Numbered from the stretch's first letter, positions 1 through 8,996 are shown. The stretch: 64,000 nt of DNA from DATJFQ01 sp035495555 (GCA_035495555.1 DATJFQ010000098.1:27563-91562), one strand, 5' to 3'. Translations and numbers: made by a program. The notes: generated by a model from the letters alone, not told the origin.

Positions 1-428
1 ATGTCGAGCCACCGGCGATCTCCCGCCGAGTCCACCCAGGCCGGGATGCTGGCAATCTCGTGACTCCCGAGCGCGCGATCGGAGGATGGGATGCTGCCGT
101 GCATCGCCACCGGGATGCTGCGGCCGTCGTGGCGAAGGTACACGGTGTCGCGGATCGACGGGGCCAATGCCCGCACGGCCGTGCCGAACGGACCATTCGT
201 GCGCAGTTGATACAGCACGAACCGGCCGTTCGCGATGCGGCCGGCGGCCGATCCGATGCGGACGTCTCCACCTCCGACGAGTGCGGGCGCGCGGGCCTGG
301 TCGAGGATGACGTCGCCGACGCCGAGGAGCACCGCCATCACGCCGACCCCGAGGCCGAAACCGATCGCCAGGACGGCGCTGCGCACCGGCCGCGCGGCAA
401 TCGAACGAAACGCGAGCTTCAACAGCAC
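1..428 (-). CDS. FtsX/MacB-type ABC permease, partial (C-terminus off the window)
   Basis: The window holds the N-terminal ~142 residues of a membrane permease; the rest lies beyond base 1. Translation from a GTG at 428 begins LKLAFRSIAARPVRS followed by a hydrophobic helix (roughly residues 16-45), which is how FtsX/MacB-family permeases open, and then runs into a polar, presumably periplasmic region. The GTG overlaps the end of the ATPase gene by 10 bp, so translation is probably coupled. It is the last visible gene of a four-gene minus-strand operon. Inference: it is a subunit of the same exporter. Substrate unknown. Confidence 0.7.
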   Translation of the reverse strand, partial: MLLKLAFRSIAARPVRSAVLAIGFGLGVGVMAVLLGVGDVILDQARAPALVGGGDVRIGSAAGRIANGRFVLYQLRTNGPFGTAVRALAPSIRDTVYLRHDGRSIPVAMHGSIPSSDRALGSHEIASIPAWVDSAGDRRWLD

Positions 429-1114
429 GGGCGTGTCGTCTCCTCGACGATCTCGCCGTCGCGCATGCGCACGCTGCGCGAGGCGCGTGCCGCGACCTCC
501 GGATCGTGCGTGACGACGACGAGCGCGGTGCCATCGGCATTCAAGCGATCGAACAGCGACACGATCTGGGCGCCCGTCGCCTGGTCCAGCTCTCCGGTCG
601 GCTCGTCGGCGAGCAGCAGACCCGGACGATTGGCGAGCGCGCGCGCAATCGCCACACGCTGCATCTCGCCGCCCGAGAGCTCCGCCGGGCGATGCGAGGC
701 TCGCGCCGACAGGCCGACGTACTCGAGCAGCTCGCGCGTCCGCTGCCGCCGCTCTGCCCGGCTCACGCCGGCTTCGGCCTGCGGCAGCTCCACGTTCTCC
801 CACGCGCTGAGCATCGGCAGCAGAAAGAATCGCTGGAACACGAAGCCGATTCGCCGGAGCCGCAGTGCGCTGCGCGCGGAGTCGCTGAGCGTACTCACAT
901 CGATGTCGTCCACCAGCACCGAGCCTGCGGTGGGCACATCGATGCAGCCGAGGAGGTGCAGCAGCGTGCTCTTGCCGCAGCCCGACGGACCGACCACGCT
1001 GACGTATTCACCGGGCTGGACGGACAGCGAAACGCCCCGCAGCGCGTGCACAGCACCGGCGGGCATCACGAACGTCCGCGACACGGCGTTGGCGGCCACG
1101 ACCGGAACGGTCAT
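419..1114 (-). CDS. ABC transporter ATP-binding protein, MacB/LolD type
   Basis: A 231-residue ATPase subunit that would power an ABC exporter or lipoprotein/peptide extruder at the inner membrane. Seen directly: Walker A GPSGCGKST at residues 42-50, Q-loop glutamine near 94, signature LSGGE at 146-150, Walker B LLLADEP at 166-172 with catalytic Glu171, and the switch His203 in VVVTHD. The spacing and the LSGGEMQRVAIARAL signature are typical of the LolD/MacB/FtsE class. The start ATG at 1114 overlaps the stop of the upstream permease as ATGA, so the pair is translationally coupled. A longer open frame runs upstream to about 2284 but is only the antisense-free extension through the permease gene; homology to ATPases begins at this ATG. 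The transported substrate cannot be read from sequence. Confidence 0.93.
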   Translation of the reverse strand: MTVPVVAANAVSRTFVMPAGAVHALRGVSLSVQPGEYVSVVGPSGCGKSTLLHLLGCIDVPTAGSVLVDDIDVSTLSDSARSALRLRRIGFVFQRFFLLPMLSAWENVELPQAEAGVSRAERRQRTRELLEYVGLSARASHRPAELSGGEMQRVAIARALANRPGLLLADEPTGELDQATGAQIVSLFDRLNADGTALVVVTHDPEVAARASRSVRMRDGEIVEETTRPCC

Positions 1115-2307
1115 GAGACCACCTCGCGCCGCAGCGTTGCCGCGATCGGAAGCGTTGCCACCAGCCGCATCGGATAGACGGCCGCGAGCACGGCCCCGAT
1201 GACGAGCAGCGCCGCGTGAACTTCGAGCGCGTGCAGGGTGAAGACGAAGAAGCGCGCGTCGGCCGGAATTCCGGGCATCGAACGGAGAATGGCGTCCAGC
1301 CATCGCGACAGCAGCCCTCCGATTGGCACCGCTGCGATCCCTCCCAGGCCGATGAACAGCGCCGACTCGCAGAGCACACCTGCCATCACGCGGGCGCGAG
1401 ACAGCCCCAGCGCGCGGAGCGCGGCGATTTCGCCAAGCTGTTGATTCACCGACACCGTGAGCAGAACGGTGATGAGCAGCAGTCCGAAAAACAGCGTCAC
1501 CGTCGTCAACACGCTCGAGAGCTGCCGGAAGTACGAGAACTCGACCCGGCTGAATCGCTCCACGATCTGCTCGTTCGTGAGCGCGTGGAGCGCGGGAAAG
1601 GCGGCCCGAATGGCCGCTGCCGCGGCATCTGGTCCGCCGGCGGCGGGATTCGACTGGACGAGCAGCATGTCGGCGAGGTCGCCGCGCTCGCCGCAGAGCG
1701 CCGCGACGGCCTGAGACGACGTCGCCGCGGTGAGCGCGTCGGCGGCATCGTTCTGAAACTCTGCGACGCCGGCGACCGTCGCGTCCAGCGGAAGAGGCCG
1801 TGACGCGTCCCCGCAGCGCCCGTTCAGGACGACCGGCGACCCAACCGTCAGGTGAAATGTGCGAGCGAAATTGCGGTTGATCACGAGCGGTGCGGGCGAC
1901 GCCTGGGCATTTGGTGGTGCCCCTTCGAGGAGCGTCCACGGTACCGGTGCGCCGAGGTCCACGCCGGCAACCGCCAGATGACGAGTCGAGGGATGATCGG
2001 CGACATCGGCTGACGCCACACGGACCCGCTGTACAGCAGCGATCGATGGCTCCCGTCCGAGTTCGGTCAGCTTCGCGGATACGTGGTCGATGGGTGGCCC
2101 GGCGATGACGGCGCTCTCCGACGCGATCACACGCACGTCGAACCCGGAGCGATCGAGCCGCTCTCTGAACGACACGAGCAGTCCGTTCGACAGCAGCAGC
2201 ATGTCGAACAGAAGTGCGCCGATGGCTGTCACGCCAATTACACCGAGCAGCATGCGCCCAGGCTCGCGGCGGAGGCGCAGCCACGCAAACGCGAGCGCGC
2301 GCCTCAT
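1111..2307 (-). CDS. FtsX-family ABC transporter permease
   Basis: A 398-residue inner-membrane permease. One hydrophobic helix near residues 18-42 is followed by a ~210-residue hydrophilic segment that fits the periplasmic MacB-type core domain, then three C-terminal helices (about 260-285, 305-335 and 360-385). This is the standard FtsX/MacB/LolCE layout. The conserved turn LGEIAALRALGLSRARV after the second helix is typical of the family. The chosen start at 2307 (MRRALAFAWLRL) overlaps the preceding permease stop as ATGA, and the stop overlaps the ATPase start in the same way. It forms one exporter operon with the ATPase and the two other permeases. Substrate unknown. Confidence 0.88.
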   Translation of the reverse strand: MRRALAFAWLRLRREPGRMLLGVIGVTAIGALLFDMLLLSNGLLVSFRERLDRSGFDVRVIASESAVIAGPPIDHVSAKLTELGREPSIAAVQRVRVASADVADHPSTRHLAVAGVDLGAPVPWTLLEGAPPNAQASPAPLVINRNFARTFHLTVGSPVVLNGRCGDASRPLPLDATVAGVAEFQNDAADALTAATSSQAVAALCGERGDLADMLLVQSNPAAGGPDAAAAAIRAAFPALHALTNEQIVERFSRVEFSYFRQLSSVLTTVTLFFGLLLITVLLTVSVNQQLGEIAALRALGLSRARVMAGVLCESALFIGLGGIAAVPIGGLLSRWLDAILRSMPGIPADARFFVFTLHALEVHAALLVIGAVLAAVYPMRLVATLPIAATLRREVVS

Positions 2308-3146
2308 CGACCCACCGTCAGCAGGGCGCGGCGGCGCAAGATGGTCCATCCCGCGATCGCGCTGGCCGCCAGGCCCACCGGGACCGCAAGCGCCACACAC
2401 CGAAGCGCAATCGCGGGCGTAACCCGGACGAAGACGAGCGCGGTGTCATACCGCCATTGAAAAAACCGGTTGAAGACGGGTTCCGCCGCCCGCGCGAACA
2501 GAACCCCGAACGCCGCACCCGCGACCGCAATCAGCGCGCCTTCGACGAGCACCTGCGCGATGAGCCGCTGCTTCGTCAGGCCAATCAATCGCAGCGTCGC
2601 GACCGTCTCGCGCCGCTCGTCGACGAGCATCACCATCAGCGCGAGGAGGAATGCGCCGCTGCCGAAGACCGTGACCATCGCAATCGCGAGGTGAAATCGA
2701 TCGAGGACGGCGAACGTGGACGTCCGCTCGTCGGGCGCGGCCGTCGACTTCGCGGTCAATCCGGGCAGACGGCGCTCTACATCGGATGCAAACCCCGCGG
2801 CGTCCTCGCGGTCGCGCAGTTCGACGTTGATGCTCGTGAGCGAAGACGACGGGAGGCGGTCCTCGAGCGCGGCCGCGTCCGGCAGATGCACGCGCACTTC
2901 GAGCCGCTCCTGGGCAAACCGCATGGGATCCGGTGTCGGCTCGTAAACGCCGACGATGCGGAACGGGCGCGCAGCCGTGCCGGCAGCATCGGACGACAGC
3001 TCCACGGTTTGACCGACGGCGAGGTGCTCACGCTCCAGCAGTTGACGCGAGACGAGCACATCCGCAGGCGCCGGAGCCGCCGCGAGGGCGGTCCACGTCA
3101 GCAGCACGACGGCGAGGAAGGAGGCGGTCCGACGCATCCTTCTCAT
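2304..3146 (-). CDS. short FtsX-family ABC permease, first gene of the exporter operon
   Basis: A protein of about 280 residues with an N-terminal hydrophobic helix or signal (MRRMRRTASFLAVVLLTW), a short extracytoplasmic segment, and three C-terminal helices around RRETVATLRLIGLTKQRL, the FtsX-domain hallmark. It is shorter than its neighbour: after the first helix it goes almost directly into VLVSRQLLEREHLAVGQTV, which in full-length MacB-type permeases lies in the second half of the periplasmic domain. The first part of that domain therefore seems to be missing, by deletion or because this is a reduced subunit. I chose ATG 3146 because it gives a basic N-terminus before the hydrophobic stretch; an in-frame ATG at 3164 is possible. 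It heads the minus-strand operon, divergent from the peptidase at 3208. Confidence 0.8.
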   Translation of the reverse strand: MRRMRRTASFLAVVLLTWTALAAAPAPADVLVSRQLLEREHLAVGQTVELSSDAAGTAARPFRIVGVYEPTPDPMRFAQERLEVRVHLPDAAALEDRLPSSSLTSINVELRDREDAAGFASDVERRLPGLTAKSTAAPDERTSTFAVLDRFHLAIAMVTVFGSGAFLLALMVMLVDERRETVATLRLIGLTKQRLIAQVLVEGALIAVAGAAFGVLFARAAEPVFNRFFQWRYDTALVFVRVTPAIALRCVALAVPVGLAASAIAGWTILRRRALLTVGR

Positions 3147-3207
3147 CGTATCTGGAGCGCGCACTCCAGTTGCGCGATCGGCTGTCGATCACCACAATAC
3201 GGACACC

Positions 3208-4392
3208 ATGAAGCTGCTGCTGTTCGGGGTCGTGCTCGTCGCGATCGCCCAATCGACGCCATCGCCGCGGCCGCGCGCGAGAGATCTCGGCATCGCGCCC
3301 GGAACGTTTCCTCCGGGGCCGCTCAACGCGATCACCGACGTCAGCGGCGTCACCGTGGGCCAGACGACCGTCACCGAAGGCGACACCGTCCGCACCGGCG
3401 TCACCGCGATCGTGCCCCACGGCGGCAATCTCTTTCAGGAGAAGGTGCCCGGCGCCGTCTTCGTGGGGAACGCCTTCGGCAAGCTGGCGGGCTCGACGCA
3501 GGTGAACGAGCTCGGCACGATCGAAACCCCCGTCGTCCTCACCAACACGCTGTCGGTCGGCACGGCGGTCGACGCGGTCGTCCGCTGGACGCTGGCGCAG
3601 CCGGGGAACGAACACGTGCGCTCGGTCAACGCCCTCGTCGGCGAAACGAACGACGGCACGCTCAACGACATCCGCGGTCTTCACGTCACCGGCGACCACG
3701 TGCGGGCCGCGATCACCGGTGCGAAGAGCGGCCCCGTGGACGAAGGCGCCGTCGGGGCGGGCACCGGCACGGTGGCGTTCGGCTGGAAGGGCGGCATCGG
3801 CACGTCGTCGCGCCTCGTGCGCGTCGGTTCCGACACGTGGACCGTCGGTGTGCTCGTGCAGAGCAATTACGGCGGACGCCTGGTCATCAACGGTGTTCCC
3901 ATCTGGCGCGAGTTGAACCCGAACCAGAACGAGAACCCGAACCCGAACGAGAACCCGAACCCCGAACCGCGAACCCGAAACAGAACCTCCGCACCGCCGA
4001 ACCCCCGCACCCCCGAACCGCGCGTGTCACCCGACGGTTCCTGCATGATTGTGGTGGCGACCGACGCGCCGCTGGACGCACGGAACCTGCAGCGGCTCGC
4101 CGCGCGTGCCGTGTTCGCGCTGGCGCGCACCGGATCGACCTATTCCAACGGCAGCGGCGACTTCGCCATCGCGTTCTCGACCGCGCCGTCGCTCCGCGTA
4201 ACGAGCGCGCGCGGTCCGCAGACGCGGACCGTCCTGCCGACCGACGACGTGTCGCCGTTGTTCGAGGGCGTCATGGATGCGACCGAAGAAGCCGTGGACA
4301 ACTCCCTTCTGCAAGCGACCGACGTCACCGCAAACGGGCGGACCGTTCGGGCGATCCCGATTGACCGGCTGAAAGCGCTGCTGCAGCGATGA
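3208..4392 (+). CDS. P1 family (DmpA/S58) self-processing aminopeptidase, secreted
   Basis: A 394-residue N-terminal-nucleophile hydrolase related to L-aminopeptidase D-Ala-esterase DmpA, which cleaves itself into alpha and beta chains and removes N-terminal residues from short peptides. A signal-like hydrophobic N-terminus suggests export. Family motifs seen: DLGIAPGTFPPGPLNAITDV near the N-terminus, SNYGG at 219-223, and the autocleavage site DGSC, where Ser278 would become the new N-terminus and nucleophile, followed by IVVATDAPL. Odd: residues about 237-272, just before the cleavage site, are an Asn/Pro/Glu-rich low-complexity insert encoded by GAACCC-type tandem repeats. It falls in the alpha/beta linker, where length variation is tolerated. 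Function from family, not tested; the substrate is unknown. Confidence 0.9.
   Translation: MKLLLFGVVLVAIAQSTPSPRPRARDLGIAPGTFPPGPLNAITDVSGVTVGQTTVTEGDTVRTGVTAIVPHGGNLFQEKVPGAVFVGNAFGKLAGSTQVNELGTIETPVVLTNTLSVGTAVDAVVRWTLAQPGNEHVRSVNALVGETNDGTLNDIRGLHVTGDHVRAAITGAKSGPVDEGAVGAGTGTVAFGWKGGIGTSSRLVRVGSDTWTVGVLVQSNYGGRLVINGVPIWRELNPNQNENPNPNENPNPEPRTRNRTSAPPNPRTPEPRVSPDGSCMIVVATDAPLDARNLQRLAARAVFALARTGSTYSNGSGDFAIAFSTAPSLRVTSARGPQTRTVLPTDDVSPLFEGVMDATEEAVDNSLLQATDVTANGRTVRAIPIDRLKALLQR
3915..4022 (+). repeat. in-frame GAACCC/GAACCCN tandem repeat inside the P1 peptidase
   Basis: About 108 bp of degenerate GAACCC units (6-bp period at first, then 7-8 bp) encode the NPNxNENPNP-type linker before the autocleavage site. 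The unit differs from the neighbouring genes in composition. Its placement in a protein linker parallels the in-frame heptad arrays of rimO and truB. Confidence 0.85.
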
Positions 4393-4416
4393 CGCCGCCG
4401 CAGCAATTCGTGCAGC

Positions 4417-4422
4417 TATAAT
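4417..4422 (+). promoter_or_regulatory. candidate -10 element (TATAAT)
   Basis: A perfect TATAAT lies about 63 bp upstream of the BNR/VPS10-like gene and just before the CCATCGT heptad array, so the array would be in the 5' untranslated region. I see no good -35 at 17 bp. Prediction from sequence only. Confidence 0.4.
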
Positions 4423-4424
4423 CC

Positions 4425-4467
4425 CCGTCGTCCATCGTCCATCGTCCATCGTCCATCGTCCATCGTT
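4425..4467 (+). repeat. CCATCGT heptad tandem array
   Basis: About six nearly perfect 7-bp units of CCATCGT in direct orientation lie between the P1 peptidase stop and the Shine-Dalgarno of the next gene. The same word recurs in arrays inside rimO and downstream of the S41 protease gene. Confidence 0.9.
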
Positions 4468-4485
4468 CTCTGGAGGCCCGTGTCC

Positions 4486-7400
4486 ATGAGGCACTACCGT
4501 GTCTTCGCACTTGGTGTGGCGGCAGCGCTGGCGTTCGGCGCGCAATCGCTCGCCGGCCGCGCGGCGCAGCCGTCTGCCGCCGCGGCAGCATCCGAAACGC
4601 CGTTCGACCATCTGCACTTCCGCTCGATCGGGCCCGCCGGCATGTCGGGCCGGATTGCCGACATCGCTGTCTACGAGGCGAATCCCAATATTTTCTATGT
4701 CGGCGCGGCACACGGCGGCGTCTGGAAAACGATCAACGGCGGTACCACGTTCGATGATCAGTTGCAGCACCAGGGCCTGATGTCGATTGGCGACATCGCC
4801 GTCGCGCAGAACAATCCTGATGTGGTCTGGGTCGGCACCGGTGAGTCGAACAATCGCCAGAGCACGTCCTGGGGCGACGGCGTGTTCAAGTCGATCGACG
4901 GCGGGAAGACGTACACGAACGTCGGGCTCGAGACCTCGCGCCATATCAATCGCATCGTCATCGATCCGCGCAACACCGACGTGGTCTTCGTCGCCGCGAC
5001 GGGGCCCCTCTTCGGTCCCGGCGGCGAACGCGGCGTCTACAAGACGACCGACGGCGGCAGGACCTGGAAGCAGGTGCTGAAAGGCGACGACGACACCGGC
5101 GCCAACGATCTCGTCATCGACCCTTCGAACAGCCGGATCCTCTACGCATCCATGTATCAGCGACGCCGCACGGCCTGCTGCATGAACGGCGGCGGCCCCG
5201 GCAGCGGCATCTGGAAATCCACCGACGCTGGCGAAACCTGGACGCGGCTGACCAAAGGGCTTCCTGAAGGATCGCTCGGGCGTATCGGCCTCGACGTGTA
5301 TCGGCGCCGACCGAACATCCTGTATGCGCTGGTCGAGGGGCCTGTCCCTCCAGCCGGTGAAGGGCGTGGGGGCGGCGGCGGGGGCCGGGGCACGGCCACC
5401 GGCGTCGATCAGAACGCCACCGGACTGTATCGCTCGGACGACAGCGGCGCGTCGTGGCGCAAGGTAAACAACGAGAACGCCCGGCCGATGTACTTCAGCC
5501 AGGTCCGCGTCGATCCGAACGATCCGGAGGTCGTGTTCATGGGCGGCGTCAAGCTGCACCTGACGACCGATGGCGGCAAGACCATCTCGACCAATGTCAC
5601 GCCGACGGCGCATGACGACGTGCACGCGATCTGGATCGATCCGTCGAATTCGCAGCACGTGATGATTGGCGACGACGGCGGGCTGGCCGCCACGCACGAT
5701 CAGGCCAAGACGTGGGAGTTTTTCCCGAACCTGCCGGTCGGGCTCTTCTATCACGTGAGCGTCGACATGGCGAACCCGTACAACGTCTGCGGCGGCATGC
5801 AGGACAACTACGACTGGTGCGGCCCGAGCAGCACGCGCAGTTCCGCCGGCATCGGCAACTACGAGTGGAAAACGCTCCAGGGCGGCGACGGCTTCGTCGT
5901 GCTGCAGGATCCGCGCGACCAGCGCGTGATCTACAGCGAGACGCAGGACGGCAACATCGTTCGAGTCGATCGCGTGACGAACGAAACGCAGTCGATCCGT
6001 CCCGTTGCACCGTCGGGTGAGCCGGCGTACCGGTGGCACTGGGACACGCCGATGATCCTCTCGCCGCATGACCCGGCGATGGTCTATGTCGCCGCACAGA
6101 AAGTCTTCCGCTCGACCGACCGCGGCCTGTCGTTCACGCCGATCAGCGGCGATCTCACCAGCAACGCGAACCGCGAAGACATCGTCACCATGGGCCTCAA
6201 GGGCAGCGACATCCGCATCGCGAAAGACGACGGGATCGTCGCGTGGCCGACGATCGTGGCGCTGTCGGAATCGCCCAGGCGTGCGGGGGTCATTTACGCC
6301 GGCACGGACGACGGGAACCTGCAGGTTACGAAGGACGCGGGCAAGACGTGGACGAACGTGTACGACAAGCTGCCGAACGCGCCCAAAGGCGCCTTCGTGT
6401 CGCGCATCGCGGCGTCACGTTATGACGACGGGGCCGCCTACGTCACCGTGGACGACCACCGCCAGAACAACTACGGCACGTATGTTTATGCGACCGGTGA
6501 TTACGGACAGACGTGGAAATCGCTGAAGGCGAACCTGCCATCGTTTGGCGAGGTCGTCGTCAAGGCGATCACCGAGGATCAGAAGAACCCCGACGTGCTG
6601 TATCTCGGGACGGAAACCGGGCTGTTCATCTCGGTCGATCGGGGCGCGTCGTGGATCCGTCCACGCACCAATCTCCCCGACGTGCGGGTGGATGAGATCA
6701 CGCTGCACCCGCGCGACAACGCGATGATCCTCGCCACACACGGCCGCGCGCTCTGGATCCTGGATCACCTCGAGCCGATTCAGGAGTACGCGGCGGCGGC
6801 GAAGACCGACGCGAAACTCTTCACGCCCGCGGCGTCGATGTATCGCCGGCCCGCGCGCGACCGCAACTATGAGTTCTGGGGCGACCAGACGTTCTTCGGC
6901 GAGAACCCACCGGAGGCCGCGATGATCTCGTGGTACCAGAAGCAGAACGTGAACGACGTCGCGCTGAAGATCACGGACGCCGGCGGCCGCACGGTGCGTG
7001 AGATCTCCGGACCGGTGCTCGCAAAGAGCAAGTCCGCGGGGATTCAGACCGCGTGCTGGGACCTTCGCGTCGAGCCCATTCCGGCGCCCCCGGCGGCCGG
7101 TCGGGGCGGACGCGGCACAGCAGCGTCTGGACGCAGCGATCAGCCCGAGGCGCGAGGCGGCGGTGCCGCGCAGACTCCGCAGAACGGGAATAACGACAAC
7201 GAAGACAGCGGGTTCGGCGCCGGATGCGGCAGTGGTGGCGGTGGCTTCGGCGGATTTGGCGGTGGCGGCGGCGCAAGCCCCGGGCCGTTCGTGCTCGCGG
7301 GAACCTACAACGTCGCGCTCGTCGTCGATGGAAAGACCGTCGACACGAAGCCGCTGCGCGTGACCAGCGATCCCCAGGTCGTGCTGACGGAGGCACAGCG

Positions 7401-7875
7401 CAAGCAGTTGTTCGATGAGGCGATGGAACTGCACCAGTTGCAGAAGGGGGCGACAGACGCGGCGTCCCGCGTGACCTCTTTGAACCGGCAGACGAACGAG
7501 ATCGCGCAGTCGCTGGAGTCGAAGAGTGATGTGCCGGCGGAAGTGAAGACGTCGTTCGAGGCGTTCAGGAAAGAGGTCAACGGCATGGCGCCGAAGTACG
7601 CCGCGGGCGGCGGCCGCGGCGGGTTCGGCCGCGGCAATGCCGAGCCGACCGTCCTCGGGAAGCTCACGCAGGCGAAGAACGGCCTGATGGGCGGCATGTG
7701 GCCGACCGAGCAGACGCTGAAGTCGTACCGCGAGGCAAAAGCGGAGACACCGAAAGCCGTCGCGGACGCGAACGCCCTGTTCGCGAAAGCGAAGATGCTG
7801 GGCGCGGATCTCGCGAAGTACAACGTGACCCTGACCGCGCCGGAGCCGGTCAGCGCGCCTGACGCGAAGAAATAA
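4486..7875 (+). CDS. exported BNR/VPS10-like beta-propeller protein (first paralogue)
   Basis: A large (~1129-residue) exported protein. After a signal peptide (RVFALGVAAALAFGAQSLAG) it carries many BNR-type repeats of the form S/T-x-D-x-G-x-T-W (GGKTYTNV, GGRTWKQV, AGETWTRL, AGKTWTNV, YGQTWKSL, RGASWI), the pattern of sialidase-like and sortilin/VPS10 propellers. The C-terminal quarter contains a beta-sandwich-like part and Gly/Arg-rich linkers near residues 285-300, 865-930 and 1030-1045. Such proteins are annotated as glycosyl hydrolase or VPS10-domain proteins, but I see no evidence for a specific enzyme activity. ATG 4486 was preferred to GTG 4480 because GGAGG at 4472-4476 is then 9 bp away. 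A paralogue lies at 9174. Confidence 0.87.
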   Translation: MRHYRVFALGVAAALAFGAQSLAGRAAQPSAAAAASETPFDHLHFRSIGPAGMSGRIADIAVYEANPNIFYVGAAHGGVWKTINGGTTFDDQLQHQGLMSIGDIAVAQNNPDVVWVGTGESNNRQSTSWGDGVFKSIDGGKTYTNVGLETSRHINRIVIDPRNTDVVFVAATGPLFGPGGERGVYKTTDGGRTWKQVLKGDDDTGANDLVIDPSNSRILYASMYQRRRTACCMNGGGPGSGIWKSTDAGETWTRLTKGLPEGSLGRIGLDVYRRRPNILYALVEGPVPPAGEGRGGGGGGRGTATGVDQNATGLYRSDDSGASWRKVNNENARPMYFSQVRVDPNDPEVVFMGGVKLHLTTDGGKTISTNVTPTAHDDVHAIWIDPSNSQHVMIGDDGGLAATHDQAKTWEFFPNLPVGLFYHVSVDMANPYNVCGGMQDNYDWCGPSSTRSSAGIGNYEWKTLQGGDGFVVLQDPRDQRVIYSETQDGNIVRVDRVTNETQSIRPVAPSGEPAYRWHWDTPMILSPHDPAMVYVAAQKVFRSTDRGLSFTPISGDLTSNANREDIVTMGLKGSDIRIAKDDGIVAWPTIVALSESPRRAGVIYAGTDDGNLQVTKDAGKTWTNVYDKLPNAPKGAFVSRIAASRYDDGAAYVTVDDHRQNNYGTYVYATGDYGQTWKSLKANLPSFGEVVVKAITEDQKNPDVLYLGTETGLFISVDRGASWIRPRTNLPDVRVDEITLHPRDNAMILATHGRALWILDHLEPIQEYAAAAKTDAKLFTPAASMYRRPARDRNYEFWGDQTFFGENPPEAAMISWYQKQNVNDVALKITDAGGRTVREISGPVLAKSKSAGIQTACWDLRVEPIPAPPAAGRGGRGTAASGRSDQPEARGGGAAQTPQNGNNDNEDSGFGAGCGSGGGGFGGFGGGGGASPGPFVLAGTYNVALVVDGKTVDTKPLRVTSDPQVVLTEAQRKQLFDEAMELHQLQKGATDAASRVTSLNRQTNEIAQSLESKSDVPAEVKTSFEAFRKEVNGMAPKYAAGGGRGGFGRGNAEPTVLGKLTQAKNGLMGGMWPTEQTLKSYREAKAETPKAVADANALFAKAKMLGADLAKYNVTLTAPEPVSAPDAKK

Positions 7876-7930
7876 CGCGCGCGGAGCGCGCGCGTGAGCC
7901 GGGTTGGGGCCGTTTCGCGCCTTCCCTGGT

Positions 7931-8566
7931 GTGAAGGCACTCGCGACGATTTCCGCGCTTCTGCTCGCCGCCTCGGCGGCGTCGGCCCAACCGGCGATTC
8001 AACCTGCGCTTCCCCGCGCCGACGTGCAGGCGGCCGTCGGCTGGCAGAACCTCCGCAGCGACCCGGCTGGCACCAGCAACAACTGGGTCAACTCCATCGC
8101 CTTCGCCGACGCGGCGGCGGGGTGGTACTGGACCGAGCACCTGCGGACCCAGGTCGACGTGGGCATCGGCTCGACGGGCAAGACCTACCGGACGGTTGAG
8201 ATCTCGTCCGGATCCCGGCCTGTGTATCGATTCGTGCGGACCGACGTGCGGCCCGCGACCTTTGCCATCAGCCAGCAATACCAGTTTTTCCACAACGCCA
8301 TCTTTCATCCGCACGTCGGCGGGGGCGTACTCGTGCGCTCAGAACGGCTGCATGACGACTACGTGGACTACGACTTCGTCACACCCGGAACGCCTGACCC
8401 GGGGCACACCGAAGATCGAACCCGGACGCGAGTGGCCGCGCTCGCCGACGTGGGGTTCAAGGCCTACATGTCGGAGCGCGCGTTCTTTTCGAGCGACGCA
8501 CGGTTCACGATCCGCAAGAGCGTCGACGGGGTCCTGTTCCGCTTCGGCTTTGGCATCGATTTCTAG
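7931..8566 (+). CDS. outer-membrane beta-barrel-like protein, unknown function
   Basis: About 211 residues with a signal peptide (LATISALLLAASAASA) and then alternating amphipathic strands ending in FRFGFGIDF, with a terminal Phe, as in outer-membrane barrels. No catalytic motif is visible. The start is uncertain: GTG 7931 gives a compact signal peptide, while TTG 7904 in the same frame adds nine residues. It lies 9 bp before the lipoprotein gene, so the two are probably cotranscribed. No specific family recognised. Confidence 0.65.
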   Translation: MKALATISALLLAASAASAQPAIQPALPRADVQAAVGWQNLRSDPAGTSNNWVNSIAFADAAAGWYWTEHLRTQVDVGIGSTGKTYRTVEISSGSRPVYRFVRTDVRPATFAISQQYQFFHNAIFHPHVGGGVLVRSERLHDDYVDYDFVTPGTPDPGHTEDRTRTRVAALADVGFKAYMSERAFFSSDARFTIRKSVDGVLFRFGFGIDF

Positions 8567-8575
8567 AGGACAGCC

Positions 8576-8983
8576 ATGATCAAAAAATCCATCGCGCTCC
8601 TGCTCGTCGTGGCTGTCGTTTCATCCGGTTGTGCGTCGGCCGAGGGCGCGCGCGTTGTGCCGACCCACGTCGCGCCCCAGGAGGTGCACAAGGAAATGGT
8701 CGATTACGTGCTCGCGCTGCCGGTCGGGTCGCGCGTCCGGGTCGAACGCACGGCCGGCCGCACAATTCACGGCACCTTGATGGCGGCGGACACACGCGCA
8801 GTGATCGTCCAGCGCGCGACTCGCATCCCCGAAGCGCCCGTCACCGTTCCGCTGGGCGACATCACGCGCATTCAGATCGAAGAACGATCGAACCTCGCCA
8901 AGGCGATCATTATCGGGGCGGCAGCCGGAGCGGGCGCCACCTTCGCCGTCCTGCTGCTCATCGCTGCGGCGCTCGAGGACTGA
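8576..8983 (+). CDS. small lipoprotein with C-terminal membrane helix, unknown function
   Basis: 135 residues. The N-terminus MIKKSIALLLVVAVVSSGC is a type II signal peptide with lipobox VSSGC, so Cys19 would be lipidated. The middle (VGSRVRVERTAGRTIHGTL ... IPEAPVTVPLGDITRIQIEE) resembles a small SH3-like beta-barrel, often seen in proteins that hold a ligand at the membrane. The C-terminus has a Gly/Ala-rich hydrophobic helix (about 111-132). AGAGGA 5 bp before the ATG supports the start. Likely cotranscribed with the beta-barrel gene upstream. Confidence 0.75.
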   Translation: MIKKSIALLLVVAVVSSGCASAEGARVVPTHVAPQEVHKEMVDYVLALPVGSRVRVERTAGRTIHGTLMAADTRAVIVQRATRIPEAPVTVPLGDITRIQIEERSNLAKAIIIGAAAGAGATFAVLLLIAAALED

Positions 8984-8996
8984 GGCGCTCGCACGG

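Noticed and set aside
2214..4364. 716-residue plus-strand open frame over the permease and peptidase genes
   Set aside because: Arg-rich composition with no motif; it crosses two genes with clear homology in other frames.
4027..6069. 680-residue minus-strand open frame opposite the first BNR/VPS10-like gene
   Set aside because: It runs through repeats and the coding strand of a recognisable gene; no motif.
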